The translations under genes and the position numbers were made by a program. This document shows, in pieces, positions 33,801 through 46,380 of a stretch of 64,000 nt of DNA. The notes below the pieces were generated by a model that ran no database searches, was not told where the DNA came from, and was given only the letters and a program-made list of their open reading frames with translations. Source of the DNA: Diphasiastrum complanatum (lineage: Eukaryota > Streptophyta > Lycopodiopsida > Lycopodiales > Lycopodiaceae); NCBI GenBank assembly GCA_029204225.1, contig CM055111.1, positions 23,866,899-23,930,898 on the forward strand. Reading direction: 5' to 3'. The first letter of the stretch is position 1; every line of letters starts with the position of its first letter.

Positions 33801-36522
33801 ATCATATAGCATGTATGCATTTTTCGCACTGTTGTAACAATCTGACCAATGATAACTGGTAAATAGTGTAAATTTTTGGCAAATAGAACAATAAATCATT
33901 CACGATGTTAACACTTCAACTTAGCCATAGCATAGTCACCAAGAAATTCAAATCTATTCTAATCAATTTCAAAAGATTTGAAGTGAGGAGTTTTTTTCTT
34001 GCTTAACTGTACACTTGTGCCTCTTTTTGCAACTGGTAAGTACAATGTACACCAAGGCAGGAATCTAAAACATGTAACTACATGCAAGTTTTTCGAATTA
34101 TTAGAACATTTGAGCTTTTTGTTAGTCATTTGGGTTACTACTTGCTTGGATTCCGTTTTCTTAGATATAGCCATGTGACTAGTGGGGAAACAAGAAAGAG
34201 CAACAAGTGAGTCAAGTTGAGAATAATTCTGAAAAAGCTAGTTCTGATTTGTTAGGCTATGTGCAGCTCCAGAAACAGCTGAGAGATATGCAGAAAAACT
34301 CTGGATTAAACTTAAGGGATGCTATCTGGAGGCCAAATCTCTTGCTGAAAAAGAAGAGAGGTCTCTGTCTATTTTTTATATTTCAATAGGGATGTTGGTG
34401 ACGCAGTGTAAAAGTGATGAAATGAAAACAGATAGTTCGGTTCAATCAAAAAAGCACCACTTTTCTGGCACTTTATTGATCCATTGCATTTCTATTAAGA
34501 TAATCTTATCACATAACTATCCTCTTCCTCCACGTCTGCAGTATTTCAAGTCAATGCATAACTCAACTTGATACATTGATAACGCCAGCTCAAACTGCTC
34601 CACATCGCAGAAAACCTGGTGAGATTGATGATTACAGTTTGTTCATGAGCGAAAGAGCTATTTGAAGTTTACTGCAAGAGTACAAGTGACTGTTGTATTT
34701 CTTTTTGGATCTTTTTAAAGCTGCAGATGTCCCTGAGCAGAAGAGAAAGAGAATGAAGGCAGATGCAGAATCTTCTAGATTGAATTCACCAGCAGTTCTA
34801 CCACGTATGCCAGTTGATTATTCAAGCATTTCTGTAGAAGATCAGGTGATCCTCCTCCTTTGTAGAATCACACTTTTTGTTATGTTCAATTGTCATTTTT
34901 TTAATCTATGCGCTAAACCCTAATCCCTAAACCTTAATCAAATGCCAGTTTCTTTTATCATTTTTTACCTCTCGATGAACATAAAGTTCTCATCTATGGT
35001 CTGGAAGATGTGAGTATTAGAACATACTCTTTCTCATTTAAGTCGTTCTATGTGGAGGAGCTTGGTCATCTAAAATTTAACCAGGAAGGAATGGTCAGGT
35101 GGCTGCCAGAGTTACTTCAATGGATGCAGACAAAGATGAATGGATAGTGGTTAAAGTTATACGCTTTGATCGTGATACTAACAAGTAGGTGTTATTCTTC
35201 CTGGTGGCTTGGTGAACGAACTTTTCAGCAAGTAATGTGCTTCGATTGCATTTATCACTTTGACTAAATTTGCTTCATTCAGATCTTTTTGCAAGCGATG
35301 GTGCTTATCTGGATTTTGTGTACAGTGCATGCCTTGGTTTAACAGGATGTTAAGTGTTACACGTCCATTTTGTCACAATATTTTAGATTATGATCAGCGT
35401 TCTTGTTTCAACCTTTCATGTATGACTCCATTCGTATGTGGCCTTTTGTCATTGCAGGTATGAAGTTATTGATGAAGAACCTGGTGATGATGAGGAAAAT
35501 GGCCAAAGGTATCCCACTCCCCAATCACGCACACACACACACAACCACACATGCTTAGGCACAGATGCACATGCGCAGACATGCACGCATAGACACATGC
35601 TCACAAATGCACAACGATGCTTTATATAAAGTGATAATTTCTGGTGAGCAGCATTTAGTAAACTTTTTCTGATGATTTAAATGCCTGATGATAGCACAAC
35701 CTTGTGGGATGCAGAAAGTATAAGCTTCCCCCTCCATGCATTATACCTTTCCCAAAGCGTACAGATCCTTCTACTGCATTAGACTTTGGAACAGGATCTC
35801 AGGTTCTAGCTGTGTACCCGGGTACAACAGCTCTTTACAAAGCCACAGTGGTGGGACCTCATAGGAAGGTATCATGGGACAATTTTATGATTTTTTTGTT
35901 TGTTGACAGTAGCAAATGATTAAAAGGAATGCTTATTACAACAGAGAATTCTTGCTGTCTAATTTTCTGTTTTTCTGGTCTGGTTGTTTTTATATGCAAC
36001 ACTCTTTGGGAACAACTTGACTTACATGGCTGCTCGGAATCATGTTGACAGAAGAAAAGTGATGAGTAAGTCTTCCAGGCATAACTGTATTTCCACTTCA
36101 CTCTTACTTCCGATCAGGGTCTTACTTGGGATTTACTATCATTATATTCTGTCACGTCGAGTATAATTCTGGACACAAGATCGATATATTTACTGTCATT
36201 TCATTGTGTCGTGGATTTTATAGGCAACTGTGAATGCTGTGACTAGTTAGAATTTTTGGCAGAGCAGTGTAGTTCCAATATTATATTGACTTGGGGGGAT
36301 GGGCATGGGAAAGATTATACAGGAAGAGCCCATAGTAGAAAAGCATTGAAGGAATTTAAATGCTTGATTGGTGTTTGACTTGAAGATCCCCTGGTTGATC
36401 ATTTGCTTTGCAGTTATATATTGGAGTTCGACGATGATGAGGAGGATGGGGTTGCTGGTTTGCCAAAGAGGCCAGTTCCTTTTTACCATGTTGTACAGCT
36501 ACCCGAAGGACATCGCCAATGA
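30856..36522 (+). CDS. SGF29: SAGA-associated factor 29 (SGF29), nine coding exons
   Basis: SGF29 is the histone-reader subunit of the SAGA/ADA coactivator. Its C-terminal tandem Tudor domain binds H3K4me2/3 and guides GCN5 acetylation. Exons: 30856-30973, 34294-34360, 34542-34618, 34727-34845, 35099-35184, 35458-35508, 35715-35868, 36052-36065, 36414-36522. All introns are GT-AG and phases agree, giving 264 residues (Arabidopsis about 270). Seen: N-terminal coiled coil (LKELDRLRKEQDIIIRKINK), basic QKRKRMKAD, Tudor region from residue ~128 (DEEPGDDEE, LAVYPGTTALYKATVV, YILEFDDDEEDG, terminal LPEGHRQ). Y207, Y214 and F234 are spaced like the methyl-lysine cage of human SGF29. The ATG at 30856 starts the conserved N-terminus; the same frame is open upstream without an ATG. 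Uncertain point: the exon 1-2 join is ~9 residues shorter than usual. A longer exon 2 from ~34199 would fit only with one extra base in the A run at 34294. Confidence 0.94.
33247..33536. mobile_element. hAT-like MITE in SGF29 intron 1 (290 bp)
   Basis: A perfect 8-bp target duplication, ATAGAGCC, flanks it (33239-33246 and 33537-33544). Inverted ends are CATAGAA...TTCTATG. The left arm (33254-33330) iterates GAACCGTGG/CCACGGTTC words in palindromic pairs. The right arm (33447-33525) iterates GAACCGT/ACGGTTC. The core is AT-rich with TTAATTAA runs. CA...TG ends and an 8-bp duplication are hallmarks of the hAT superfamily. With no ORF it must be non-autonomous. Confidence 0.85.
35527..35625 (+). 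repeat. CA-rich microsatellite in SGF29 intron 6
   Basis: (CA)n followed by imperfect CACA/CATG-rich sequence, entirely intronic (intron 35509-35714). Confidence 0.85.
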
Positions 36523-38984
36523 CCACCATATGCTGCATCAAGTTTTTGCCCGAGGCCTCCACTTGACGACTTAGAAGACGGCTTGGGCAACTTCCCAAAG
36601 AAGGTGATTTTGTAGAGAAGAAAAATGCCGGTATCATCCAAATATGTTGATTGTTAGAGATTGAAACACTGTTCATATAGCTTGGATACGATCTTAGCCT
36701 GAAATGATCAGCAAAAAAATCTATGATATATTTGGAGACGAGTTAATCTATTTGTTCTAAGTAATCAAAATCAAATTTGGAGCATCATATAGATGCCACA
36801 ATTTAGTGCATCATGCAAAGAGAAGAATAAAAAAGCTCGATCGTTACAATCACAGAAGTAGAACAACTACAAAGTAGATATGCTCAATAAAGCAACAAGA
36901 GATGTATGTGAGACTCCACACTCTTCAAGCTCGACTATCTTACATGTCCGCTTATGACTTGTCCTAGGGAGAGGTACTGATTATGTACCATTGAGAGTTG
37001 ATCTTCACCATACATTGGTCTGGATGTTATATATGTGAATCATGCCACATCTTCGCCTGAAAACAAAGGTATGCATTCTTTGTCCTATTATTAGATGCTA
37101 GCTTTAATTAAAGAAAAACCTACATGCGTAAATCGTAAGGTTTCCCACCTTTTCAGAGTTGTCCTTTCAGAATGGGAAGAATCGGCGATTGATGTGTTTC
37201 ATAATCGGGGTCTCCCAGAAAGATCAGAAGGAATCGGTCTATTTCCAAAAATGTCAATCTTTAGAAAAAATGTTTAAAAACTAGAAATTAGTGATTTGTG
37301 TTCACATAATCCACTTCTTAGTACTAATGCTTTACAGAATAGTCACTACAATGGCCACTGGAAAGTGTTGATTCCTGAGTGCACAATGTCTGACTACATT
37401 TTTCAGAATGCAAACTCAAATATGAACTTGATCCATTGTCCATATAGAGTTGACAGAGTCAAGTCCAAATCCTCTCTTATATCTCTCCAAAAGCTCTCCC
37501 CCCCCCACCCCGAACGCTTGTCTCTCCTCGAGGCTCCATGGGTGGCATCAGGCTGTTTTTCAAGTGTTTTAGTTGCAAAAAAGGGCAATGCTGATTTGGT
37601 CCCATTGGGAAAAGGGCCTGATTCTTTCTCGTTTGAATCGAGCCCACCTTTCCAAATGTGTACTGTGATATTTTTACGAAAGAATTGCAGTTTAATGATA
37701 CCTTATAAAGTTTGCACCATGGACTATCACATTTCATTTCAACGAAATTGAACTTATGAGTATGGCCATCTTACAAGCTAAATCAATAATTTTTCTCATG
37801 ACAATTCTTTGCCGGTTGACATGTTCTCGGTTGTTCTCATGCAATACAAACTTGGGTAATTGTGCTCTTGAGAATGCATGCTATGAACACATTTTCAAAT
37901 CATTCAAAAAATTTAATGTCTTCAGATACTATTTGCATGGAATATTAAAGATATACTAACCCATCTGCAAAAGCAAGCAATCTTGACAAGCAATCTCAAG
38001 ATTGGTTGATGTTTTTTCAAAAGCCAACCTTCTCAAACGAATCTATATAATGCAATGAATTGTTGAGAAAATCTGGAAATGTTCTTTGCAACCCTAGCAC
38101 TGGAAAAACAAAGGCTAAAAGATATCTGCCCAGTTTTTTTGTGAATCATCAAAATAGCAATATGATATTCTATTAGGAAAGATATCATTTCATCTACTGA
38201 AAATTTCAGAGAAATAGGATCCAATTTATCGATGGAGTTAAAGTTAGGGCAGATAAAGTCAAACATTACTTGTAATTTCTAGGTGTAAATATCTGTATGA
38301 TCTCCTTTTTACCATTAGAATGTATATTGTACTAATGCATAAGTTGTGAACTTTGCAGCACCATCTTTAGGTATCATGCAACAATTTCTGTGAAAAGATA
38401 TCGAAGCTTAATATCTTGACGTCACAAGGAATGAACAAATGACATTGGCAAGCCATAATTGCATTCCAACGAAGTACATAGCGTGTTGGAAAAAGAGAAA
38501 GATAGTTGTTCAATTGTCCTTGTAGTTTTACGAAAGAGCATAATCTAATACAACACAAAATTGACAAACAATATCAAATCTTGAAAAGCAAAGAATTTTT
38601 ACTTGAAAATTGATAGATTTTGCCATTGGTGAAAAGAAAAAGTAAATATAATGCATGGTTGATTCAAGAAAATAAATTGGTTATGTATTTTGATCAACAT
38701 TTTGTTTCAATTCTTGGAGGCTCAACTATAATTTGTTGTCGTTCTTTTCTCATGTGGTTTTGAACTTTGACATTATGATTGCTCTAGTCTATGTACAAAG
38801 TGTATAATGCAACATGGGAGAATTTCAATAGTGCGTAAATGTTCCATTGACCTGTATCTTGTTACAATTTTCGTCTGTCAACCACTATTACAGTTCGTCA
38901 CAGATGGACACCATTCATTGGGACACATAAGTGTTGCCAAGTGTGCGAAGTCAAAAACAACATCTTGACAAAGGGCCCATTTTG
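36523..38984. other. SGF29 3' flank and unannotated interval
   Basis: The first ~150 bp is presumably 3' UTR. A 151-codon open frame at 37296-37751 has no recognisable motif and includes a C-rich run (37498-37510), so I do not call it a gene. The rest is AT-rich without exon-like signal. Confidence 0.35.
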
Positions 38985-41060
38985 AGTTCTAATATCCCCT
39001 AATGAACAATGGAATAAGGTGCAACTTTGTATTGAAATATTGTCTCCTTTTCCAAGTCATATCCTTCAGGAGATCTTTGAGATAAATAATCATATCAGAA
39101 TATAAAGAGTTCACAGAAGATATCTTGAATAAATTTTCATCTGGAAAATCATCATTTAATGGTTCTTCAATTCTTCTCATACCAAGTCGTGGAAGATGAT
39201 CAACATTTGTATGATATTTTCCTTCACGAAGCTCAACTTGATAAGTGAACTCTTGCAACAACAAAACCCAGCGAGCTATTCGGCCAGATAAATCAGGTTT
39301 ACTAACAAGATACCTCAAAGCATAATGATCAACATGGAATATAAAAACATATCCCAGCAAATAATGCTGAAATTTTTTTACAGTAAAAATCATTCCACGT
39401 GTTTTTCTTTCTGTTGTCAAATAATTTTTTTTCCAAGAAACTAAACTAGCGGCTAGCATAGTATATTGGATGGTCTTTCTTCTGATCGTCCTTCTAACTC
39501 AAACAAACACCAATAGCAAATGCTGACACATCAACATAATTATGAAATAGTATCGTCCAGTTAGGCGGTCTCAAAATTTGGGGCATTAATTAGCCTCTGC
39601 TTAAGTTCTTCGAATGCTTTCTGTTGTTCTGCCATCCAAATATAAGTGACTTGCTTCTTAAGTAACTATGTAAGGACTGGAGCAATAGAGGCATGATTCT
39701 GGATAAATGTTTGATAATAGCCAACATGTCCTAAGAAAACTCTTAGCTCACGTAGATTGGTTGGTATCAACAAATTCTTTATCACTTCGACTTTATCTTT
39801 GTCGCTTCAATTCCTCTGTTGAATATTCTATGTTCCAAAAGTATACCTTCTCTCATACCAAAAAAACATTTTTCGAGGTGAAGTGACAAACAAGTGTCTC
39901 GACACCTCTGCAATGTAAGTTTCAGTTTCTGTATATGAGACTTGATATTACTATAAACACGAAAATCATCAATGAAAATTTCGAGAAACATTCTTAGGAA
40001 CGTAGCAAAAATTAGCATCATTATTCTCTGGAAAGTAGCTGGTGTATTACAAAGACCAAAGGGCACTTTATTGAAGGCATAAGTGCCCCAATCAGTAGTA
40101 AATGTGGTCTTCGGTCGATCCTCCTTCCTTACTCCAACTTTATTATAGCCAGAGAAGCTATCACAGAAATTATAACATTCTTGTCCAACAACCTGGGTCT
40201 AGAATGGAATCCATGAAGGGTAATGGGTGGTGATCTTTCTTTGTAGCAGCATTCAACTTTCTAAAATCTTGTATCTCCTTGTTTGCAGTATCGATCAACT
40301 TTCGGTGGTAAACCTACCAAAAACCACTCGACCTAAAGGGGATACACCATTTAATTTTCCAATGAGATTCTTTACTTTTCGTGTGTACCTTCAAAGAGAT
40401 TATTTTTTCTTCTTCTATACATTGTTCAGTCGTCCAAGAACTCTGGATGAATAACCAATTTCTCGGAACTGGTTCAAAAACGCATCTTTCACCAATAACC
40501 ATGTAGCTACACATCCTGGTCCAATTTGATTGTACCATATGCGCACTTGCTTTCTCAGAAGACTAGATAATATCTGTAGCTTGTCAACATCAATACTTTT
40601 GTTGTTCGAGTTAGCAATTGATTCAACTGTAAAACATAACTATCAGCATCATCTGAAGATATTTCTTTAAAATAATCATATTTGATCTTCGAGATTGAAG
40701 TGAAACAGGGACCAGGGCCTTCTATGATTGGTTCAGGTTCAGGTTTAGCCTCCGGTTCTAGATTAGGCTCTGGTTCAAGATCAGGATCTGGAACTAGATT
40801 TACAGCTTCAGAACTTGTTCAACTGTAGCAGAAGCTTCAAGACGACGATTTTCGGTAAATTTTCAGGACTAAGACGATTATCAAAGAAAGTTTCGTTCAA
40901 ATTCTAGAAGGGTGAATCTCCTCTTTGCAAAGATTCCTGAAGTCTTTTGAAAAATTTGTCTCAAAGTTTTCGATATCTTTCTGGTCGAGCAGCTTTATCT
41001 GACATACACTAGGGATGGAGACGGGATTGTTGGTTTGTATCAACTTTGTTAGGCTATCCC
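38985..41060 (-). pseudogene. Ty3/gypsy reverse transcriptase-RNase H remnant
   Basis: Reading right to left from the primer site: a short leader, an acidic Pro/Glu repeat (LEPEPNLEPEAKPEPEP near 40760), then RT. A degraded N-half (near 40350-40070) precedes MPFGLCNTPATFQRIMM and the active-site region FIDDFRVYSN (39970), where family consensus is Y/F-x-D-D followed by a hydrophobic residue. RNase H is at 39459-38989 with MIFTVKKFQHYLLGYVFIFH, DHYALRYL and EGKYHTNVDHLPRL. Gag and protease are missing: only ~300 bp separates the primer site from pol-like sequence. Integrase is not seen downstream. Confidence 0.8.
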
Positions 41061-41062
41061 TA

Positions 41063-41079
41063 GCAACGGCGCCAAAAAT
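41063..41079 (-). other. Gypsy primer-site motif
   Basis: The minus strand reads TTTTTGGCGCCGTTGCT, the plant Ty3/gypsy motif just inside the 5' LTR. The element therefore starts here and runs to lower coordinates, which matches the RT-RNase H orientation. Confidence 0.65.
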
Positions 41080-42000
41080 TGGCATATGTTGTGATATACC
41101 ACCTAAAATTGCTAGATTTGTGTAGTATTTATGTCTTTCTCCAAGAAGATAGCACTTAAAAGTTGTTTAATTGGTACAGTCCTGATTTATTGTGAATGAA
41201 ATAGAGTCTGTCATGTACTACTAGTACATTAGTGCTTATCAATACATCAGAATACCCATTGTAAGTTTTGTAGGCCCAAAAGGAGTTGTTAGCCTTAAGA
41301 ACAAGGCGGCTCCCTCTTTAGGCCCTCCAAAGTAATTAATAAAGATAATAGGCCAACTAGTTTAAATAATACTTAACAAGGGCTAACTATCCCTCAAGAT
41401 AGTTAAGTTAAGCTAAGTAAGAGTATTGTCTATAACTAGGCAAGAGACATCAATTTGTAAATCTTTTGGCTCATTTGCAATTGAGAGAACTAGGAGCTCC
41501 ATCTCCTCTTCCTCCTTTGTGAATGTGAGCCTTGGGATCTTGATCTTGCTAGGTCTCATGTGCCCCATCACATGAATCCATGTACTCTTCACTCTCATTA
41601 TGGAATCCATTTCCTTTTGAGCTTCACTTTGATATAAGCTTTGTAGAAGCTTGTGGTTATTCTTCATCTTTGGTTCTCTTCAACATAGGTGTGGTGGTTG
41701 CGTCCTTGTTCTACCTTGCTTGGCTTTGATTGAGAGGTATGGCATATGACAGAGTCACGTGGAAATCTAGTTAACTATCAACAGACATTTTATAAGTAAC
41801 CAGTATTACTTTTGTTGTGGGTGTGATGGTGGTGACAAATTTAGAGCAACAATCTTCCTCTATCAAACCGAATAAAAAGCGTTCTACAAATAAGATGGTA
41901 TCAGAGTAGCACAAATGAACTACACTCTGGCTAATTAATTTGTCAGTAGGAATTTGTGTTATGTTTGATGTAGGTGTGTACAAATAGACAAATAGTTAAT
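41080..42000 (-). repeat. Candidate 5' LTR of the gypsy remnant
   Basis: The low end is TG on the plus strand (CA on the minus), exactly next to the primer-site motif. The high end is not defined; no second copy exists in the window. An 84-codon minus-strand frame at 41667-41413 lies inside it and has no known domain. Confidence 0.4.
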
Positions 42001-42244
42001 CTTATTCTTGAACTATTGTGTTTTAGACAAAAGTCCTCAACAACTAAAGTCTAGTCATGGTTAAAGAACTCAAATAGTTTGTGAATATGTTAGAAACATT
42101 TATCTTCGTTACATATTCTCTTCTCTTATTTGCAATAAAATAGGTGTTTGAAATGGTAATCCCAAGAAAGAAACAGTGAAACATTTTTAGGGTTTTCAAT
42201 ATTTAATCATGAAACTTCATTAAATGAAATTTTTGTTTGTATAA

Positions 42245-42500
42245 GCAAAATGTTGCCCAAGAAGAAAAGAAAAAAGGCATGGCATGATCGCCATCTACAT
42301 AAGGACTTGGAAGAATGAGAGCTTTGTCCACTTTATAATGCCAAGATTTTGAAAGAAAAATTGAAGTTCTAAGGAGAAGGCCCGTACAAGGTAGTTGACA
42401 TACAACTTAACAGAGTGATAAAATTGGAATATTTAGATATATCACCATACAATAAATTTGTTAATGGAAGTCGTTTACGTAGACAATTATGCACCTGACT
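42245..42500 (+). pseudogene. Gypsy integrase C-terminal fragment
   Basis: Plus-strand frames give KKRKKAWHDRHLHKDLEE, LYNAKILKEKLKF, GEGPYKVVDIQLNRVIKLEY and FVNGSRLRR. This follows the end of plant gypsy integrases: a WHD-R basic stretch, L-Y-x-S-K, G-P-Y-x-V, then V-N-G-x-R-L. Stops interrupt it twice. The orientation is opposite to the adjacent RT remnant, so it comes from a different insertion. Confidence 0.7.
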
Positions 42501-44442
42501 ATAAACTTATGTATAAACGCTCATCAAATACCTTTGCCAAATTAGGATATTTGTATCATAAGGCACAATGTATTACAAAAAAATGTTGTTCGGAGTATAG
42601 AAAACGATATTCATAAACATTGGTAGGATCAAGGAAGCAATTGTTATCATCCCTTAATATCTAAGATCAAATAATACTCCAGGGTTTGAGTGGGAGCCAT
42701 CGAGCTCACGGGGATAAAAAGGAAATGGCTAGCACGAGGTCAAACACTCACATGTTTGTCCTTAGCTACCCAAACTCTTTCCAATTATACATTTGCATTC
42801 AAAACTTGATTAAAACACTTTTAAGTCATAACTCACATAGGGCATTAGCTAACGACAACCAATAATCAACTGGTTTCTAGCCTGGAAACAAGATGTGGAT
42901 TTGAGATAGCAGTTCTTTGGGTTTCTCCCTTGAAAAAAAATTAACAATAGGCCATGAGGTGATAAGAGCTCCATAAAAGATAAAACGATGGTCCAAGGTT
43001 CTCAGCATGTTTAGTACCACATGTTTGTAGTGGGACCCATCTTTACTATGTATATAGAGGTGTTGAAGCCCTCTACCATTCATTTCATCGACTATATAAT
43101 ATGAGCTTGTGCATAGCTAAGATGTACCCTCCATTGGAATGGTGGTAGTGAGAGCTAAGAGTAGTCGTCGATGGTATGAGACATTGGTTATAGTCGTAGG
43201 CATGACTTGGTGTTGACATCTCCGATGCATGTGAGCGAGCCAATGATAACTATAGATGGGCGGTACACAAGCATTTGTGTTAGTTGATTTTCTTACAACA
43301 ATCAACCATGTCTAAATCCTCTCGCCAATGTCTTCCTTCTCATTTGTTATTATTTGATTGAACATCTAGTTCTATTCAAAGTCAAACTGTTGGTCAAATT
43401 GAGACACATTTTGAATCCTTATAGTCACGTTTTAACTTGAACAATAACTTTTGTATTAGAATTAATGTCCCACAAGTCAATAATAGTTCTCTTCCACTTC
43501 TCCCAACGTTGCTATAAACTTTTTTTTTCCACTAGCTTCAAAAGTATACACCAACTTAAGCATGTTATTCTTCATTCTACACTCCTTGATGTTCGAGCTC
43601 CACTCCTATGTGAGACTTAGAAGTCCTTTAAGTTTAAAGGAATGAGGACATGTGCTTTGCTCTCTATTTCTATCTAGTGATAGCTACAGTATGACCTTTG
43701 AACTATTCACAATTTTCCAGAGATGTTTTTCTAAAAGCACCATCCTCGTTCTGTATTGTACACGTGGACATCTTTCGCATTGAATCTATCAATGAGCTCT
43801 ATCAACCTGACATCTAAAGATGTAGATTCCATCTGCAAAATAAAATGGAAACAAGAAGTGCAGTTTGGAATAACTTCTTAGTTTCTTCATGCTGCAACCA
43901 ACTCCAATACAATGGTGTGATATCAACTAGTGTTGGGCAAGGATACAGGTAGGTGCCTGACTGATATAAATGGTATCATAGAACATATCCGGTTGGTAGT
44001 AAATTGTAATACTAGAGTCGATATTCATACGAGGCTGGTATAAAAAGAAAAAATAAATTAAAATTTAAGTGTAATACTAGGACCCAACCAGTATTAAAAA
44101 TATCAATACCCGCCCTAACACTAATATCAACATGTTGGTTGATGACTTCGGTACCGCAGCACATTAATGCACAACCAAGATCCAAAGGCCGGAACTTTAC
44201 GTGACACTAATATAGTAACGATCCAACTCATACGTAAACACTAGTTAAGGTGGTTTCACATGGAAGAGTTCAGGGCCATTTCGAAATTTGCACTTGCCAC
44301 TTAGGAATGCCAAGCTAAAGACAACTCTCACTCCTTGTGACATGGGGAGGAGGCCTATTAAAGTGGCTCCACCAATCAAAGTAAAAAGATTTGGACCTTT
44401 TGGACATTACCCCTCACTCCATGTGAAGAAGAATAGAGGAGT
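42501..44442. other. Unannotated interval
   Basis: AT-rich, with no exon-like or transposon protein sequence that I recognise. Small ORFs at 42877-43305 (minus) lack motifs. Confidence 0.3.
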
Positions 44443-44635
44443 GACAAGAATAGAGTACACTCTACAAACCCAAAAACCTCTTAGACTCTTGCTAGAAATT
44501 CTCTATCGTCTTCACTCTTTGAGACTATGATCCTTATTATATTGTAAGAAGAATGGAGTACCCTGTACAAACCAAAAAACCTTTTAGATTCCTGCTAGAA
44601 ATTATTTATCATCGTCACTCTTTGAGACTCTGATC
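44443..44635 (+). repeat. Two direct copies of a ~100-bp segment
   Basis: 44446-44535 and about 44547-44635 share GAATxGAGTAC, ACAAACC, AAACCTxTTAGA, TGCTAGAAATT and CACTCTTTGAGACT in order. They could be part of an LTR U5 region. No coding role is seen. Confidence 0.7.
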
Positions 44636-45677
44636 TGCAGCTTGTACTTCTCTAAATAATCCTTAGGCAGTGGACCGAGATTGTTTATTATCTGCAAGAC
44701 TTGATACATGTTGGCCTCAACGTTAAGGGGCTCTTTCCATGTGTACTCCCTCCCCCGTTTAGGATGTCAACACGGAAAACGAGTGAGAGGGTCGTATAAG
44801 AGACGTTAAGCACAGCCTGCTGCGACGTGTCTTGCAATGCAACAACCCGTTGGACACCTGATTTGACTTGCCATTCAGGTGCAGCCGGAGGTTCTCCTTA
44901 ATCAGGGAAGCTTGCAACCAGTGTCACCTGCCAAACCTGCATTTGACATGAAGCAGCAGGTCTCTCAAGAGGTAATCTCAGATTTTGTTGCAAACCCTCT
45001 CACCCAAGAACGAGCTGAATCCTTTGCTCACCAATACTCAGGGTTCTTGACCCCCTGACGTCATTACGTCATTTTGAACAGGTGACTTGGAAAAGGCCTA
45101 GTTCTATTGGCTTAGGCTTATCTGATCTAATCTAACAATGTTTAGATTTACATTAATCAGACTTTCCCTATATCTTTTGGAACAAACAAAATCTCTAGGA
45201 CTAAAAGATTAAGCAGGCACGGAAGGATGCAGCCAATAGAAACATTTATTAATACAGCTATCATGTTATAATTGGCTTAAAAGCATGCATATTCTCGGGG
45301 GGTCAGTGAAGCTCTGCGCCATATCAAAAGAGATAAAGTAACTCAAATAATGCTGTACATATTTGAAAATCACATACTAATCTATTTCACTAGCGAAAGG
45401 GTGGAACTTCATAGCAACAAAGTCACCACTTAGCATGCACCAGCATTTTGAAGTTTTCAATCAACAAGTGATTGAACTTTTCAATCACACATATATTTAA
45501 CATGTACTAAATTCGACAGCCACTACCAGATCACCAAAACGGATAAACCTTGAATAAATTCTGACTTCGTCATGAATTTTTCTAATAGAAATGGTTTGAC
45601 AGTCCGGGCTTATTGCATTAAGATCATTATCTTAGGAACGTGAAGGAGAGCCATTGCCGCATATCGAAGTTGCTTGG
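44636..45677. other. Unannotated interval, 3' flank of the small minus-strand gene
   Basis: No coding signal was recognised. The part nearest 45.6 kb is likely 3' UTR of the minus-strand gene ending at 45678. Confidence 0.3.
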
Positions 45678-46380
45678 CTATCTCGACTTGCCCTCTTGTT
45701 CCGTTCGCTGACTCATGAAGGCATGCCATAAGTACCTCCCACTGGCCATATCCACCAGCATCCAAAAGCCCGCCGATGCCTTGGAGCCAACGGTGCCAAC
45801 CTAAAAAAGAATATATATGTGTCAGCTTAGCCAGTTACAAACTAATGGACAGCAAGGCTTCTCCACATTTCCACATGCGTAAGGCATTGACATTTCTGAC
45901 GTAAATTAGTTGATTGTGGCATAATAAATAATCAAATTTCTTCCATTAAGTATGAGAGGAAATACAGCAGAAATGATACGCTGACGCAACCAAATGTCTG
46001 GGATATCAAACTCTCATTGCAAATGGTCAACATTTGTTAGGCAGGAGAAGGCTTACTCATGTTTGGAGGTTAAATTTGCAAGCATAGGGTATCATTTCAT
46101 TATCTACAGAGTACCGATGGCCTCTTTGAAACACCAGATAAAGCTACTAGATTCTGCAGCCACACATGAATAAAGTTACGGCATAAGAAAGAGATCTTAT
46201 GGAAGGTAGCAATACCCTTTCGTATATGCAGCATTGGCGAGACATCGAAGTCTTAGAATCTTTCGCTTCTTCGGTAGTGTTAATAGACGTGTCTCTGTCA
46301 GTAGACCATAAGGTTTTCCATGCAAAGTAGCCAGCTACACTTGCAGAGAGAAAAATAAGTATCACCCTAAGAGGACACAT
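45678..46380 (-). CDS. Small plant membrane protein ('methyltransferase-related' family)
   Basis: Two exons on the minus strand, 46380-46216 and 45800-45678, are joined in phase 0 across a 415-bp GT-AG intron (donor GGGTATTG, acceptor TCTTTTTTAG). The product is about 95 residues. Residues 2-20 form one hydrophobic helix (CPLRVILIFLSASVAGYFA), an N-terminal anchor or signal. The middle is Ser/Thr/Asp/Glu-rich. The C-terminal part carries KASAGFWMLVDMASGRYLW, closely matching the GFWTFVDMASGRYLW motif I remember from a plant-only family often labelled 'methyltransferase-related protein'. No methyltransferase motif is visible and the real function is unknown. Both exons are intact and the frame closes with TAG. 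The short second exon is easily missed by ORF scans. Confidence 0.82.

Noticed and set aside
37296-37751. 151-codon ORF downstream of SGF29
   Set aside because: No recognisable motif, no exon context and a C-rich run inside. It could be chance; not called a gene.
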